The position numbers were made by a program, and so were the translations under genes. Shown here piece after piece: positions 1 to 7,216 of a stretch of 10,607 nucleotides of DNA (position 1 is the first letter of the stretch; every line of letters begins with the position of its first letter). The notes beneath the pieces are model-generated. The model was not told the DNA's origin and searched no databases. It saw only the letters and a list, made by a program, of their open reading frames with translations. Source of the stretch: Flavobacteriales bacterium (GTDB lineage Bacteria > Bacteroidota > Bacteroidia > Flavobacteriales > BACL11); assembly GCA_018695965.1 (NCBI GenBank), contig JABHQB010000149.1:1-10607 (forward strand), in the 5' to 3' direction.

Positions 1-1619
1 GTTTCTGTTTTAATATTTCTTTTGTCAAAGTAAAGGTCAATAGTTTCTTTTGAAAGTTCAGACGAATTTATTTTAAATTTATCTGCAAAATACCCCCAAA
101 GTGATTTCTCAATTTCTTCAAAAAATTGGTCGAAATCACGATTTTTTAGGCAAAAACGTGCGTTTTTTAGCCGTTTTATAGCTATTTTGGTCGATTTTCT
201 TCTTCTTATTTCAATTGGATTCACACTTCTTTTTGATAAAATAAAATAAACTAAATATGATATTATGATGATAGCAAAAATTATCCAATAAGAGAATGAG
301 TACCATTTTGAGATGAATTGTCTTCTCGTAATAGATGAGAATTCTGAATTCTCTAATAAATCTAAATTTAGTAAACTATTTTGGGTCGTATCAGTAGGCA
401 TGTATTGCTTTCCTTGTTCAACAGAGATAAGATGTTCTTTTGTGTTAATTTCTATGTATTTTTCTGTTTTTGGATTGAAATAATTAAACTTAATCTCTGG
501 AATTGTAAAATCCCCTTTTTTTCTAGGAATTATGGTATATTCAAAAGTTTTTGTTCCCCCAGTATTATTATTTCCCACATATGTTTCGTCTGTTATTGTT
601 GGATCAAAAACTTCAAAAGAACTAGGAAATTCTAATTCAAAAGGTTCTAACATATTTATGTTTCCTTCCCCTCTAAATATAACTTTAAAACTAATTGCCT
701 CAGATGTTTTTAAACTTGTTCTATCAATTTCAGATCTTATACTAAATTTTTTACTTACTGTTCCGTAAAAGTTTTTTGGTATTGGTTCAGGAAGTTCTTT
801 TATCTGTAAATTAATTTCCTTGCTTTTTAAGATGCTCTGCTTTCTTTTTTTAATGTTAAAATCAAAATATGTAGACTGAATTTCAAGAGGGGAGGTATTG
901 ACTGTACCAACTTTAATCGGTGTTAAAATCTCATGATGTATCGTCTTAGTCCATGAAGCTATACAATCTTTTGAGATAGATCTTTTTATATTCTTTTTAT
1001 GGGATACCGGATCTCTATAAACATTATTAATGATAATTTGAGACTTATCTTTAGTTTTAAACCTATTATCCTTAGGCGAATATTTAATTTTTGCAATAAG
1101 TTGAGTTTGTTCTCCTATGTACAATTCAGACTTAAAATTTGTTTGAAGATATGGATTTTCTTCATATATTTCCCATTCATCACAATCACATATATATACA
1201 TTAATAGAGTTACTTTTAATATTTTTTGAATCTATATTTAGTTCAGCTGCTGGAATTCGAATTCTTCCTGTTTTAGTTGGTTTTAAAACATATGTTTTTG
1301 TTTTAATTATTTCTTTATTGCTATTATTTATATTTTCGACAACTTTACCATTTACTATTACTAATGAACTGAAACTTGATCCGGTACTAGATTTTCTTAT
1401 ACCAGATTCTTGTATTATTATTAAATCTTTAAATTTTGGTGCAACAAAATTTCCTTTTTCAGTCCAATTATATTCCAGAACAAATTTTTCATTTTTAATG
1501 AAAGAATTGTCACACTCTATAGGAGAGTTTCCATCTATTGCATAGATATTTGTATTTAGTTCTTGAGAGAAAGAAAACAGGCAACAAAAACAAAATATAT
1601 ATGTTAGGATATTCTTCAT
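1..1619 (-). CDS. batD: BatD, exported single-pass membrane protein (C-terminus cut by window edge)
   Basis: This is the last visible gene of the bat operon. The reading frame stays open from the ATG at 1619 to base 1, giving 539 codons plus two bases, so the C-terminus lies outside the window. Residues 1-18 form a signal peptide ending SFS before Gln19. The exported part (about 20-440) is predicted beta-rich and contains the BatD-like stretch with VNGK around residues 89-92 and a KPTKTGRIRIPAAE segment at about 113-126. A transmembrane helix lies at about 444-461, followed by basic residues (RRRK) and a helical, charged cytoplasmic tail with aromatic-rich FDQFFEEIEKSLWGYF near 496-511. The start overlaps the batC stop by one base (TAATG). 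Family members are about 550-600 residues, so little is missing. An unusual CDC motif sits at 144-146. The molecular role is unknown; the family is part of the Bat/MoxR-VWA envelope system. Identification rests on architecture plus position. Confidence 0.88.
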   Translation of the reverse strand, partial: MKNILTYIFCFCCLFSFSQELNTNIYAIDGNSPIECDNSFIKNEKFVLEYNWTEKGNFVAPKFKDLIIIQESGIRKSSTGSSFSSLVIVNGKVVENINNSNKEIIKTKTYVLKPTKTGRIRIPAAELNIDSKNIKSNSINVYICDCDEWEIYEENPYLQTNFKSELYIGEQTQLIAKIKYSPKDNRFKTKDKSQIIINNVYRDPVSHKKNIKRSISKDCIASWTKTIHHEILTPIKVGTVNTSPLEIQSTYFDFNIKKRKQSILKSKEINLQIKELPEPIPKNFYGTVSKKFSIRSEIDRTSLKTSEAISFKVIFRGEGNINMLEPFELEFPSSFEVFDPTITDETYVGNNNTGGTKTFEYTIIPRKKGDFTIPEIKFNYFNPKTEKYIEINTKEHLISVEQGKQYMPTDTTQNSLLNLDLLENSEFSSITRRQFISKWYSFSYWIIFAIIIISYLVYFILSKRSVNPIEIRRRKSTKIAIKRLKNARFCLKNRDFDQFFEEIEKSLWGYFADKFKINSSELSKETIDLYFDKRNIKTE

Positions 1620-2314
1620 TACCAATCTTTTAGAAGTTTATTTCCTCCTATTATTTTCTTCTTTTGTAAATCTTCTTGCACTTCTTTTTCTTCTCTTTCC
1701 AATGCGTTTAGAATTTGTTCAATTTCCTCTTTACTTAACGATTCTTTTTTCTCTTCTTTTTCTTTTTGCTTATCTTCTTGATTTTGATCCTTTTTCTTTT
1801 CTTTGTCTTCTTGTTTGGAATCTTCTTGGTTCTCTTGATTTTTTTGTTTTTTATTGAGCAAATATTGTGCTAATGCCAGATTATGTTTTGCATTCATGTT
1901 TTCTGGAACTAATCGGAGAGATTTTTTATAAGATTCAATAGATTCTTCTAAGTTTTGACTTAAAAGATGGGCATTACCTAAATTATATAAGCTTTCAGAT
2001 TTCTCATTTTTATTTGTTGTAACTTCTAAAGAGCTTCTGTAGAATAGTTCTGATGATTCTAAACATTCTTTTAATCCAGTAGTATCTTCTTCCTGAATTA
2101 AAGAGAATGCTTGACGGAATAATGAATGTCCAGTATTTAGGTTTGCTTTATAATATTGGTTATCTACTTCTAAAGATTTCTTGTAATATTCTTCTGCCTT
2201 TTCAAAATCCTCTTCTTGAAAATATTCGTTTCCTTTATTAAGTAGTTCTACTTTACCTTGTGAAAAAGATAAGATTGAGATCAACACACAAATTATGACA
2301 AAAATTCTTCTCAT
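1619..2314 (-). CDS. batC: BatC, periplasmic TPR protein
   Basis: A 231-residue exported protein with tetratricopeptide repeats, expected to act as a protein-protein scaffold in the periplasm for the Bat proteins. Residues 1-18 are a signal peptide ending SFS before Gln19. TPR-like helices are visible at about 24-53 (NKGNEYFQEEDFEKAEEYYKK) and 107-140 (YNLGNAHLLSQNLEESIESYKK), with a degenerate unit between them and a partial one after. Residues 154-192 are a low-complexity Lys/Glu/Gln/Asp linker, then a short helical segment (EEIEQILNALEREEKEVQ) and the C-terminus KDW. No transmembrane helix follows the signal peptide. I chose the ATG at 2314 because it makes an ATGA overlap with the batB stop and starts directly with the basic MRR of the signal peptide. 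A GTG at 2326 would add four residues (MDKE) and cannot be excluded. batD follows with a one-base overlap. Confidence 0.88.
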   Translation of the reverse strand: MRRIFVIICVLISILSFSQGKVELLNKGNEYFQEEDFEKAEEYYKKSLEVDNQYYKANLNTGHSLFRQAFSLIQEEDTTGLKECLESSELFYRSSLEVTTNKNEKSESLYNLGNAHLLSQNLEESIESYKKSLRLVPENMNAKHNLALAQYLLNKKQKNQENQEDSKQEDKEKKKDQNQEDKQKEKEEKKESLSKEEIEQILNALEREEKEVQEDLQKKKIIGGNKLLKDW

Positions 2315-3327
2315 CTCTTTATCCACTTTTTAATTGGGTTGTTTTTTATATTAAGTATTGATAATTCTAGTAAAAATAAGAATAATGAAACAAATAAAAA
2401 CGATTGGAACCTATCAGAATAATCTGTAAATTTCATAGTACTTATTTCTTTCTTTTCAATTTCCCTAATTTCTTTAAAGAGTTGTTGGAGTCCAAATTCA
2501 GAATCATTTGCATTTATATGTCTTCCATTTCCATAGATAGATAATGTATCTAGAAAAGAAAAATTTGGTTTTGTTACAATTATATTTCCTGCTCTATCTT
2601 TTTTATATCCTTTACTTTTAGTTAGAGGAATAGGACCTCCATTTGTATCTCCAACAGATAAAGTGTGCATAAATACCCCTTTCTCAGCAGCTAGTTTTGC
2701 TTCTATCAGAGCTCCTTTCTCATGATCTTCTCCATCGGTTATTATTATGATAGATTTATTATATTTATTTTCAAAATCAAAGGATTTTACAGATTGACGA
2801 ATTGCTTCTGAAAGATTTGTTCCTTGAGTTTCAATGGTTTTTGTGTTGATAGTATTTAAAAACATTTTTGCAGCAGAATAATCAGAAGTAATTGGCAATT
2901 GAGTGTACGCCTTACCAGCGAAAACTACCAGACCAATTCGATCTCCTTCTAAATTATCAATCAGTTCAGAGATAGCTTGTTTTGATCTTAATAATCTGTT
3001 TGGTTTTATATCTTCACAAAGCATGGAGTTAGACAAATCTAATGCAATTACCATTTCAATACCATCTCTTTTTACCTCCTTTAAGTTTGTTCCAATTTGC
3101 GGGTTACTCAAACCTAAGATGAGAAATAAGACTGCTAAGATTTGCAATGTGTATTTCCATTTCTCTCTAACATCAGATTTTCTTAAATATAAATTATTCT
3201 GTAAATTCTCAGTTGTAAACTTTAATGAAGTTTTTCTTTGCCATTTTCTAAATAAGAAGATAAATAACACTAATACTGGAATTAATCCTAGTAAAAACAG
3301 ATATTCTATGTGTCCAAATTTTATCAT
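2311..3327 (-). CDS. batB: BatB, membrane-anchored VWA-domain protein
   Basis: A 338-residue VWA protein with hydrophobic helices at about 9-26 and 59-73, a von Willebrand factor A domain from about 90 to 290, and a C-terminal helix at about 309-326. The MIDAS metal site is complete: D97-L-S99-N-S101, T170 in GTNLSEAI, and D198 in ITDGED. A Mg2+-dependent ligand contact is therefore likely, as in other VWA domains. The VWA domain should lie on the outer face of the cytoplasmic membrane by analogy with BatA/BatB-type proteins. Its ATG follows the batA stop with no gap (TAG then ATG), and its TGA overlaps the batC start. It is clearly paralogous to the neighbouring BatA: both share the KPNRL motif after MIDAS, a DRIGLV(V/I)F segment and the TDGE motif. 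The partner or ligand is not known from the sequence. Confidence 0.92.
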   Translation of the reverse strand: MIKFGHIEYLFLLGLIPVLVLFIFLFRKWQRKTSLKFTTENLQNNLYLRKSDVREKWKYTLQILAVLFLILGLSNPQIGTNLKEVKRDGIEMVIALDLSNSMLCEDIKPNRLLRSKQAISELIDNLEGDRIGLVVFAGKAYTQLPITSDYSAAKMFLNTINTKTIETQGTNLSEAIRQSVKSFDFENKYNKSIIIITDGEDHEKGALIEAKLAAEKGVFMHTLSVGDTNGGPIPLTKSKGYKKDRAGNIIVTKPNFSFLDTLSIYGNGRHINANDSEFGLQQLFKEIREIEKKEISTMKFTDYSDRFQSFLFVSLFLFLLELSILNIKNNPIKKWIKR

Positions 3328-4341
3328 CTAATTTATTCCTCTGAAATAAGTTATTTTTAAAATAAATGAAAGTAGAAAAACACCTAAAGCACTTAGTGAG
3401 AATAAATAAAACTTCTCAGTTGTTGTGTTAAATCTAACACTTTCAATTTCAGATGTCTCTAGTTCGTCAATAGTATTGTATATTCCTTTCAAACTTTCAT
3501 TGTTGGTTGCCCGAAAATATCTTCCTCCTGTTTTATTTGCAATCTCTGTTAATGTTTGCTCATCAATTTTTACTTCTACATAATCGTAAACAAAATTTCC
3601 ATTAAAATCTATTGCTACTGGAGATCTTGCCATACCCTTTGTTCCAACACCAATCGTATAAACTTTAACATTCATAGAATCAGAAGCTGCAATATCTGCA
3701 GCTGTAAGAGGTGAAATTTTACCAGTAGTATTTTCTCCATCAGTAAGTAGAATAACTATTTTGCTTTTTGTCTTAGATCCCTTCAATCTGTTTAAAGCTG
3801 TTCCGAGACCATCTCCAATTGCGGTTCTTCCGTCATCAATCATCCCGTATTTTATATCATTAAATAAGTTAACAACTGATTTTTTATCTGTAGTAAGTGG
3901 ACATTGAGTAAAGCTTCTTCCACTAAAGATAACAAGTCCAATCCTGTCGTTTTTTCTTTGCTTTATAAAGTCTGTTGCTATCTTTTTTGATGCATCTAAT
4001 CGGTTTGGTTTTAAATCTTGAGCTAGCATACTTCCTGAAATATCCATCGAGATAATTATGTCAATTCCTTCTGTTTTGCTTTCTTCCCAACTAGTGTTAG
4101 TTTGTGGCCTAGCTAAAGAAGTAATGATTAAACAAATAGATAATATCTGCAATAAATATGGTAGATGTCTTAGTCTTTCTTTTATGATTTTTTTAGAACT
4201 AAATAAAGTTATATTAGAAAAACTTAAAACATTTTTTGTGTTCTTTTGTGAGAAGAAATGCCATAAAGCATGTACTAATGGTAAGATCAACAGAAGAAAT
4301 AATTCTGGATTATTAAAAGTGATATTATTTAGAAGATTCAT
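3328..4341 (-). CDS. batA: BatA, membrane-anchored VWA-domain protein
   Basis: A 337-residue VWA protein with the same layout as BatB: hydrophobic segments at about 14-30 and 60-77, VWA domain at about 92-295 and a terminal transmembrane helix at about 312-330. MIDAS residues are all present: D100-I-S102-G-S104, T173 in GRTAIGDGL, and D201 in LTDGEN. The short motif LARPQ at 76-80, just after the second helix, is typical of the aerotolerance-type VWA proteins. The role is inferred from the family: a membrane partner in the MoxR/Bat system, tied to stress tolerance and cell-envelope function. The start overlaps the end of the upstream BatD-like gene by 17 bases, the longest overlap in the operon. 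The stop abuts the batB start. An alternative start a few codons downstream would remove residues but not the first helix; the ATG at 4341 fits best. Confidence 0.92.
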   Translation of the reverse strand: MNLLNNITFNNPELFLLLILPLVHALWHFFSQKNTKNVLSFSNITLFSSKKIIKERLRHLPYLLQILSICLIITSLARPQTNTSWEESKTEGIDIIISMDISGSMLAQDLKPNRLDASKKIATDFIKQRKNDRIGLVIFSGRSFTQCPLTTDKKSVVNLFNDIKYGMIDDGRTAIGDGLGTALNRLKGSKTKSKIVILLTDGENTTGKISPLTAADIAASDSMNVKVYTIGVGTKGMARSPVAIDFNGNFVYDYVEVKIDEQTLTEIANKTGGRYFRATNNESLKGIYNTIDELETSEIESVRFNTTTEKFYLFSLSALGVFLLSFILKITYFRGIN

Positions 4342-5236
4342 CTTTTTCTATTTTGGTAAGTTGGATGAATTCCTTTGATTTTTTCATACTTTCTTTATTT
4401 TCTTCCTCTAACGAAAGTCCTTTTGCATACTTAATATTATCTGCCTTCAGTAAAACAAATTCTAATTTTGATAAGATATTAGAATCTATTTGTTTAAGAT
4501 TCTTAGTGATGTCTGAAGTTGGCAATTCTAATGCTTGGAAATTAAATCGATTTTCTGTATATTCTCTTAAAATCAAGGAAAGTTCTGAATAATATTCTTT
4601 CAATTCTCCTTTTTGCCATAGTTTCTTTTTCTGTAAGTTTTGTAACTTGTTTAGCGCTGTAATATGAGGAGGAACAATAATTTTTCTTTTTGTAATGACA
4701 CTCTCTCCTTTTTTATATTTTTTAATTAGATAATATATTAGAAATAACAGCATTAGAATTCCAATTATCCACGCAATTCTTTTCCAGAAATTTCTTTCCT
4801 TTTCTTCGATCTCTTCTGCTGTGTAGTCATCTTTAGTTCCAATTTTTGTATCTGTAATATCCATCATTGCTGAACTATCGTTGATTGAAATAGTATTTAC
4901 ATTCAGGAGTAAGCCCTCTGTTTTTTTATTTTTGTTAAAAACAATAGGAGGAAGATAATAGGATCCACTATCAAAACAAGTTAATAAGATTTGTTGAGAG
5001 ATTATTTTAGAGTTTTCAGTTGTATCTTCTTTTAAATCGGATTGACTAATTATTTCTACTTTTTTGTAAACAGAATCAGTAAATTCAGGCCAATTGTATT
5101 CTTCATTCAGATTAAGTTCTACAGATATATTTAACTCTATTTGGTCACCAATTAGAATAGTATTAGTATCCAGAATTGCAGTTTGTGAGAATGAAATACT
5201 ACTAATAAGAATAAATATAAAAAATAGTTTTTTCAT
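4325..5236 (-). CDS. BatD-like / DUF4381-like exported membrane protein of unknown function
   Basis: A 303-residue protein between the DUF58 gene and batA. Residues 1-17 form a signal peptide (MKKLFFIFILISSISFS before Gln18). Residues 20-120 look like one beta-rich domain with GDQIELNISVELN near 30-42 and a YLPPIVF segment near 94-100. A single transmembrane helix spans about 154-171, and a helical cytoplasmic domain fills 185-303. That last domain carries PPHITALNKLQNL, KGELKEYYSELSLILREYTENRF and LPTSDI, which resemble the DUF4381 pattern seen next to MoxR/DUF58 genes. The architecture (signal peptide, beta domain, one helix, helical tail) mirrors BatD at the other end of the operon, but the exported part is far shorter. 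It starts with a one-base overlap on the DUF58 stop (TAATG). Function is unknown. An accessory part of the Bat membrane complex is the reasonable inference; the family assignment is from memory of motifs. Confidence 0.8.
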   Translation of the reverse strand: MKKLFFIFILISSISFSQTAILDTNTILIGDQIELNISVELNLNEEYNWPEFTDSVYKKVEIISQSDLKEDTTENSKIISQQILLTCFDSGSYYLPPIVFNKNKKTEGLLLNVNTISINDSSAMMDITDTKIGTKDDYTAEEIEEKERNFWKRIAWIIGILMLLFLIYYLIKKYKKGESVITKRKIIVPPHITALNKLQNLQKKKLWQKGELKEYYSELSLILREYTENRFNFQALELPTSDITKNLKQIDSNILSKLEFVLLKADNIKYAKGLSLEEENKESMKKSKEFIQLTKIEKDESSK

Positions 5237-6108
5237 TATTTTCTTCTTCTATTTTTAAAGAAATTAATTAATGGTTTTACATAATCTTTGCCTGTTTTTA
5301 TATTGATATGATCAACGGCTGAATGTTGTAAGGTTTTTTTTAAGTTCTCCTCAAAAATTAGATAATTCTTTCGGAATTCTTTTCTGATATTTTTACTGGA
5401 AGTGTCTACCCATTTTAAATCTCCAGTTTCGGTGTCTTCTAATTTTATCAACCCAACATCTACTAATTGTTCTTCCCTTTCATCATGTATTCTAAGCGCA
5501 ATAATATCGTGTTTTTTTCTAGCTATTTTTAAGGATTTGTCAAAATTATTATCCATAAAATCAGAAAGGATAAAACAAACAGATCTTTTCTTAATTACAT
5601 TGTTAAAGTAAATTAAAGCTTGTTCTAAATTAGTTTTTTTGTTTTCGCTTTTAAAAGTTATAAGTTCCCTAATAATTCTTAAAATATGGGATTTCCCTTT
5701 TTTTGGAGGAATAAATTTTTCAATTTTATCTGAAAAGAAAATAACACCAATTTTATCATTGTTATTTATTGCTGAAAAAGATAATACAGCCGCAATTTCA
5801 GTAGCAACTTCTCTTTTTAATTGTGTTTGTGTTCCAAAATCTGAACTTCCACTCATATCAATTAGCAGCATAACGGTCATTTCTCTCTCTTCTTCAAAAA
5901 CTTTTACAAACGGATTGTTGTATCTGGCAGTAACATTCCAGTCAATGGACCGAACATCATCTCCTGGTTGGTATCCTCTTACTTCCGAAAAAGCCATTCC
6001 TTTCCCTTTAAAAGCTGTGTGATATTCTCCAGAAAAAATATGGTTGGAAAGCCCTTTAGTTTTTATTTCAATTTTCCGTACTTTTTTAAGAAGTTCTAAA
6101 GTGCTCAT
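5236..6108 (-). CDS. DUF58 domain protein (VWA-like, MoxR partner)
   Basis: A 290-residue soluble protein of the DUF58 family. The diagnostic segment lies at 37-62: GMAFSEVRGYQPGDD, then RSIDWNVTAR. A VWA-like fold follows, with a MIDAS-type D84-M-S86-G-S88 and a second acidic position D183 in LSDF. The segment VGLIKLEDTETG at 218-229 is also typical. There is no transmembrane helix or signal peptide, so this member is cytoplasmic, unlike longer DUF58 proteins with N-terminal helices. DUF58 genes regularly lie directly after moxR, and the pair is thought to act together, with the AAA+ ATPase remodelling or activating a target through the VWA partner. Here it overlaps both neighbours by one base (TAATG at each end). 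It ends with a strongly basic tail, NRRRK. The specific substrate is unknown. Confidence 0.93.
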   Translation of the reverse strand: MSTLELLKKVRKIEIKTKGLSNHIFSGEYHTAFKGKGMAFSEVRGYQPGDDVRSIDWNVTARYNNPFVKVFEEEREMTVMLLIDMSGSSDFGTQTQLKREVATEIAAVLSFSAINNNDKIGVIFFSDKIEKFIPPKKGKSHILRIIRELITFKSENKKTNLEQALIYFNNVIKKRSVCFILSDFMDNNFDKSLKIARKKHDIIALRIHDEREEQLVDVGLIKLEDTETGDLKWVDTSSKNIRKEFRKNYLIFEENLKKTLQHSAVDHINIKTGKDYVKPLINFFKNRRRK

Positions 6109-7106
6109 TAAGGTATTTCTACTGTGTTAAGTATTTCAGTAATAATATCTTCCGTGCTAATGTTTTCCGCTTCCGCTTCATAAGTAAGACCTATTCTATG
6201 TCTTAATACATCATAACACATAGCTCTCACATCTTCTGGAATTACATATCCTCTTCTTTTTATAAAAGCAAATGCTTTAGACGCTTTAGCAAGGTTGATA
6301 CTTGCCCTAGGTGATCCTCCAAATGAAATATAGTCCTTCATTTTATTTAGTCCGTTTTGACCTGGATTACGACTAGCGAAAATAATATCTAATATATATT
6401 GTTCAATTTTCTCATCCATATAGACTTCTTTGACTACTTCTCTTGCAGAGATAATATCCTTAGTCTTTAATATGGTTTTAGCCTGAGGGAATTCCTTTGC
6501 TAAATTATGTCTCATAATAAGTTTTTCTTCTTCCTTTTTAGGGTAGTCAATAATTACTTTTAGCATAAAACGATCAACTTGTGCTTCTGGCAAAGGGTAC
6601 GTTCCTTCCTGTTCTATAGGATTTTGAGTAGCCATTACTAAAAATGGGTCGTCTAATTTGAAAGTTTCATCACCTATTGTAATTTGTCTTTCTTGCATCG
6701 CTTCTAAAAGAGCTGATTGTACTTTGGCAGGAGCTCTATTTATTTCATCTGCAAGAATAAAGTTAGAAAATATAGGGCCTTTTTTTACAGAAAAACTCTC
6801 TTTTTTTGGACTGTAAATTTGTGTTCCTAAAATATCTGCAGGAAGTAGGTCTGGCGTGAATTGTAATCTACTAAAGTTTGCATCTATAGTTTTAGCAAGA
6901 GTGCTAATAGCTAATGTTTTTGCTAGACCAGGAACTCCTTCTAATAAAATATGTCCATCAGATAGTAGAGCTATCAAAAGTCTATCTACCATATCGTTCT
7001 GTCCTACAATTACTTTACTTAGCTCCATGCTAAGTAGATCAATAATAGCACTTTCTTTATTTATTTTTTCATTCAGTTTATTTATGTCGATTGCTGTTTC
7101 TTCCAT
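6108..7106 (-). CDS. MoxR-family AAA+ ATPase
   Basis: The first gene of the bat operon: a 332-residue AAA+ ATPase of the MoxR family, cytoplasmic and chaperone-like. Walker A is GVPGLAKT at 57-64 with Lys63. The Walker B region is ILADEIN at 117-123 with D120 and E121. Sensor 1 is in ATQNP (Asn162), the arginine-finger region is VDRF (Arg179), and sensor 2 is in GGSPRA (Arg267). The segment EGTYPLPEAQ before the arginine finger is characteristic of MoxR. All key residues are present and the length is normal. MoxR proteins work with VWA-domain partners, which in this operon are the DUF58 protein, BatA and BatB. A good Bacteroidota-type promoter lies 20-50 bases upstream, so transcription of the whole operon probably starts here. 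The ATG at 7106 is preferred: the extension upstream has no better start. Confidence 0.96.
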   Translation of the reverse strand: MEETAIDINKLNEKINKESAIIDLLSMELSKVIVGQNDMVDRLLIALLSDGHILLEGVPGLAKTLAISTLAKTIDANFSRLQFTPDLLPADILGTQIYSPKKESFSVKKGPIFSNFILADEINRAPAKVQSALLEAMQERQITIGDETFKLDDPFLVMATQNPIEQEGTYPLPEAQVDRFMLKVIIDYPKKEEEKLIMRHNLAKEFPQAKTILKTKDIISAREVVKEVYMDEKIEQYILDIIFASRNPGQNGLNKMKDYISFGGSPRASINLAKASKAFAFIKRRGYVIPEDVRAMCYDVLRHRIGLTYEAEAENISTEDIITEILNTVEIP

Positions 7107-7125
7107 TGTATTAATTTTAGGGAAA

Positions 7126-7156
7126 CAAAAATAATATTGTTTCTCGAGTTTACAAA
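7126..7156 (-). promoter_or_regulatory. Bacteroidota-type promoter of the moxR-bat operon
   Basis: On the minus strand TTTG (7156-7153) is followed by 19 bases and then TATTTTTG (7133-7126). This fits the Bacteroidota primary sigma factor consensus TTTG, 19-21 bases, TAnnTTTG exactly. Transcription would begin near 7122, giving a leader of roughly 16 bases before the moxR ATG at 7106. No purine-rich ribosome site is needed or seen, as is usual in this phylum. Confidence 0.7.
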
Positions 7157-7170
7157 AAAGAAACGATATT
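7133..7170. repeat. Imperfect inverted repeat in the divergent moxR/truA region
   Basis: The left arm AATATTGTTTCT (7133-7144) and right arm AGAAACGATATT (7159-7170) are reverse complements at 11 of 12 positions, and the mismatch would be a G-U pair in RNA. The 14-base centre contains the moxR -33 element (7153-7156), and the left arm touches the end of its -7 box. This could be an operator for a dimeric regulator, or chance in AT-rich DNA. It is not followed by a T-run in a position that would make it a terminator for either gene. Confidence 0.4.
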
Positions 7171-7202
7171 CTTTTTAATATAGTATTATTGATTTGCTTT
7201 CT

Positions 7203-7210
7203 TATTTTTG
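7203..7210 (+). promoter_or_regulatory. Candidate -7 box for truA
   Basis: The octamer TATTTTTG matches TAnnTTTG and is the same octamer as in the moxR promoter on the other strand. It lies six bases before the truA ATG at 7217, so the transcript would have almost no leader. No convincing TTTG lies 19-21 bases upstream, so the -33 element is weak or absent and the call is moderate. Confidence 0.4.
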
Positions 7211-7216
7211 CGCTTA

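Noticed and set aside
129..200. Short direct similarity (TTGGTCGA repeated, CGTTTTTTAG and CGATTTTTTAGG)
   Set aside because: It lies inside the batD coding region, is imperfect, and is explained by AT-rich composition.
381..1545. Four short plus-strand frames over the left end
   Set aside because: They are antisense to the single continuous batD frame from 1619 to base 1, which encodes a signal peptide and a transmembrane helix.
1563..1619. BatD as a lipoprotein, because of Cys10, Cys12 and Cys13
   Set aside because: These lie inside the hydrophobic core with no lipobox, and the SFSQ cleavage site downstream fits an ordinary signal peptide.
1679..1860. Pyrimidine-rich tract on the plus strand as a repeat or structural DNA element
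   Set aside because: It is the complement of the Lys/Glu/Gln codons of the BatC linker and needs no separate explanation.
2903..3331. A 142-codon open frame on the plus strand
   Set aside because: It lies antisense to batB, which has clear VWA motifs; its composition is that of a shadow frame in AT-rich DNA.
5639..6022. A 127-codon open frame on the plus strand
   Set aside because: It is fully antisense to the DUF58 gene, with no start context or family motif.
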